From: Chloroflexales bacterium
GTDB taxonomy: Bacteria > Chloroflexota > Chloroflexia > Chloroflexales > Chloroflexaceae
DNA: 6,927 nt
Direction of reading: 5' to 3'
Assembly: GCA_013336035.1 (NCBI GenBank)
Contig: JAAXUL010000424.1
Coordinates: forward strand, 1-6,927
Below the pieces are notes generated by a model. That model did not search any database. It was not told where the DNA came from and was given only the letters and a program-made list of their open reading frames with translations. Below, in pieces: positions 5,720 to 6,927 of this stretch; the first letter of the stretch is position 1; every line of letters begins with the position of its first letter. A program made the position numbers and the translations under genes.

Positions 5720-6277
5720 CTACCCGCCTGCCGTGAGCCGCTCGATGTCGTGCGCCACCGCGGACAGGTCGACGTTGAGCTGATGGCCACCGCGATCAAT
5801 GGCGCGAACTGTCGCCCAGGGCAGCTGCTGCGCGTACCGCCCGAGGTGGGCGAACGGCACGACCTCGTCGTCGCGGCAGTGGTAGAGAAACAGGGGCAGC
5901 CCATCCGGGAGCCGGGCCGGGAAGCTCTCGGGCAGGCGGTACTCGTCCACCTCCCAATCCGGGGCGCCCCAGAAGGGCGTCGCGGTGAGGAACAGCCCAG
6001 AGGTTGGCTGCGCGGGCTGCGCCTCAACAAGGTACTTCAGCAGCACCGAGGCGCCCAGCGAGTGTCCGACCAAGGCGACAGGGCCGCCCAGCGCGGCGAG
6101 CTCCTGCGCGATCCGGCGCTGCCACGCCCCGTACTCGGGCGCCCCCGCATCGGGCATCTGGGGATAGTGCAGCTCGTAGGCGCCCCCAAGTGCCTCGCGC
6201 AGGCTCTGCGCCAGCACCCTATCTTCGGCGTAGGCACCCGCCCCAGCGCCGTGGATGAACAGCACATGCTTCGGCAT
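5720..6277 (-). CDS. Small serine alpha/beta hydrolase (RBBP9/YdeN-like)
   Basis: The 185-residue protein starts at ATG 6277, six bases after AGGAGGA. It has the compact alpha/beta-hydrolase layout of RBBP9/YdeN-type serine hydrolases. HVLFIHGAGAG (4-14) supplies the oxyanion-hole loop, and GHSLGAS (71-77) carries the nucleophile S73. The acid is D136 or D137 in CRDDEVVPF, and H165 in DRGGHQLN completes the triad. LTATPFWGAPDWEVDEY (97-113) fits the family's usual post-nucleophile region. All catalytic elements are present, so it should be an active esterase-like or related hydrolase with unknown substrate. There is no signal peptide, so it is predicted to be cytoplasmic. It lies 44 bases downstream of the reductase-like gene on the same strand and is likely co-transcribed. 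Confidence 0.92.
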   Translation of the reverse strand: MPKHVLFIHGAGAGAYAEDRVLAQSLREALGGAYELHYPQMPDAGAPEYGAWQRRIAQELAALGGPVALVGHSLGASVLLKYLVEAQPAQPTSGLFLTATPFWGAPDWEVDEYRLPESFPARLPDGLPLFLYHCRDDEVVPFAHLGRYAQQLPWATVRAIDRGGHQLNVDLSAVAHDIERLTAGG

Positions 6278-6283
6278 CAGTGA

Positions 6284-6290
6284 TCCTCCT
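6284..6290 (-). promoter_or_regulatory. Shine-Dalgarno site of the alpha/beta hydrolase
   Basis: AGGAGGA on the minus strand, six bases before ATG 6277. This is strong evidence for that start and for translation independent of the upstream gene. Confidence 0.7.
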
Positions 6291-6321
6291 GCCCTGAGTC
6301 TCCCCCAACCTTGCGGCCTGC

Positions 6322-6795
6322 TCAGTGCTTCAGGCGGTAGTGAAGCACCATATGGCCGCTCGGGTAGCGCTTATGGTCGGTCAGCTCCGTGAGCACCTGG
6401 GTGACGACCGGCGCGAAGAGCGGGATGCCCGAGCCAAACACCACCGGATTCAGCTTGAGGATGAGCCGGTCGATCAGGCCCGCCGTCAGCAGGGTGGTGG
6501 CAAGAGCGCCCCCGCCGCAGAGCCAGATCGCCTTGCCGTCCTCCTGCTTCAGCGTCCGCACCGCCTCCACCGCGTCGCTTGAAACGAGGGTTACCTGCGG
6601 GTCGGGGCTCTCGCTGTAGCTGCGGGAGAAGACATACTGGTGCAGCGTGGGGTAGGGGCTCGCGATGCCCTCCTTCAGCCCCACCTCGTAGGTGGTGCGG
6701 CCCATCAGGACCGCGTCGAACCAGCGATTCTTGAGGCTGCGGTGCTCGGCGGAGCGCAGGTGCGCAGGGACCGTCTCGGGGAAGTTCACTGCCAT
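6322..6795 (-). CDS. RibD C-terminal/dihydrofolate-reductase-like protein, N-terminus apparently missing
   Basis: From ATG 6795 the 157 residues show FDAVLMGRTTYEVGLKEG (26-43), YVFSRSYSESPDP (54-66), IWLCGGGALATTLL (90-103) and LILKLNPVVFGSGIPLF (111-127). These are the NADP-binding and core segments of the RibD-C/DHFR-like family, whose stand-alone members are probable NAD(P)H reductases of unknown substrate. Related proteins are about 180-200 residues and begin with a strand plus TSLDGFIA segment. Here that is absent, and the first residues align only with the later PETxPAHLR part. No ribosome-binding site precedes 6795. The frame stays open to the window edge (44 codons) with no ATG/GTG/TTG and no family-like text. 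It is probably a 5'-truncated gene, hence possibly a pseudogene. The 3' two-thirds is well preserved. Confidence 0.72.
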   Translation of the reverse strand: MAVNFPETVPAHLRSAEHRSLKNRWFDAVLMGRTTYEVGLKEGIASPYPTLHQYVFSRSYSESPDPQVTLVSSDAVEAVRTLKQEDGKAIWLCGGGALATTLLTAGLIDRLILKLNPVVFGSGIPLFAPVVTQVLTELTDHKRYPSGHMVLHYRLKH

Positions 6796-6870
6796 ATCCG
6801 CAGGGCTATCGCATCTAATTCTGCATGGTGATGGGGAATCAGGAGGGCGATCAAGAAGGGTGAGCGCAGG

Positions 6871-6899
6871 TTGCCAGAGCGGCGCCGAACAGGTATGCT
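6871..6899 (+). promoter_or_regulatory. Sigma-70-type promoter candidate reading off the right edge
   Basis: TTGCCA (6871-6876) and TATGCT (6894-6899) are separated by exactly 17 bases: one mismatch to the -35 consensus and two to the -10. A purine-rich TGAGGA at the last six bases of the window could be the ribosome-binding site of a gene that starts just outside. This would be a rightward gene divergent from the reductase-like relic. Confidence 0.4.
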
Positions 6900-6927
6900 G
6901 GCGAGAGGAATCGCAGCGCTGTGAGGA

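Noticed and set aside
5750..6283. Plus-strand 177-codon frame opposite the hydrolase
   Set aside because: The minus strand has a complete Ser-Asp-His hydrolase with a strong ribosome-binding site; the plus-strand frame has no recognisable motif.
6860..6927. Plus-strand GTG 6860 open frame running off the right edge
   Set aside because: It would be Cys/Arg/Gln-rich, overlaps the better-supported promoter pair, and its nearest GGAGG site is poorly spaced.
1..6927. CRISPR array, tRNA, rRNA, insertion sequence, toxin-antitoxin or phage-defence locus
   Set aside because: No repeated spacer units, tRNA T-loop consensus, transposase motifs, terminal inverted repeats or defence-type domains were seen on reading both strands.

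Overview
The window is GC-rich throughout, with strong G/C preference at third codon positions. It reads as chromosomal DNA from a high-GC bacterium. Several proteins resemble versions I associate with Chloroflexota (Thermomicrobia-like) and, less strongly, Actinomycetota: a class I methyltransferase starting with a YDRYVGRWSR segment, a DUF4037 protein, a two-domain VOC protein and an SDR with the LVNDIWGG motif. The assignment rests on recall and composition only, so it is tentative. I see no rRNA, tRNA, CRISPR array, insertion sequence or phage gene.

Layout. The left edge holds most of a two-domain glyoxalase-fold (VOC) protein on the minus strand, cut by the window start. Divergent from it is a plus-strand short-chain dehydrogenase (814-1572) that looks dead: two frame-changing deletions have removed the NAD(P)-binding glycine motif and the catalytic YxxxK region. 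Next, 1573-2030 has no recognisable gene, although one minus-strand frame looks codon-biased. It ends in an orphan C-terminal piece of a PQQ-type sugar (sorbosone-like) dehydrogenase (2031-2297). The plus strand then carries a GNAT acetyltransferase (2443-2931), a C-terminal relic of a cyclase/kynurenine-formamidase-type protein (2957-3097), an intact SAM methyltransferase (3180-3977) and an intact DUF4037 protein with a nucleotidyltransferase-like signature (4021-5133). From 5185 to the right edge the genes are on the minus strand: a TfoX/Sxy N-terminal-domain protein, a small serine alpha/beta hydrolase of RBBP9/YdeN type, and a RibD-C/dihydrofolate-reductase-like protein without its usual N-terminus.

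How the genes fit together. The methyltransferase and DUF4037 genes are 43 bases apart on one strand and are probably co-transcribed. The reductase-like gene and the hydrolase (44 bases apart), perhaps with the TfoX gene, may form a minus-strand unit. I see no single pathway joining all of them: this looks like an accessory collection of small single-gene enzymes. The most distinctive property is gene decay. Four of the eleven gene-like elements are fragments or carry deletions, interleaved with intact genes that have good ribosome-binding sites. I found no convincing new multi-gene system. The nearest candidate is the run of group-transfer enzymes (acetyl-, methyl- and nucleotidyl-transferase folds) at 2443-5133.
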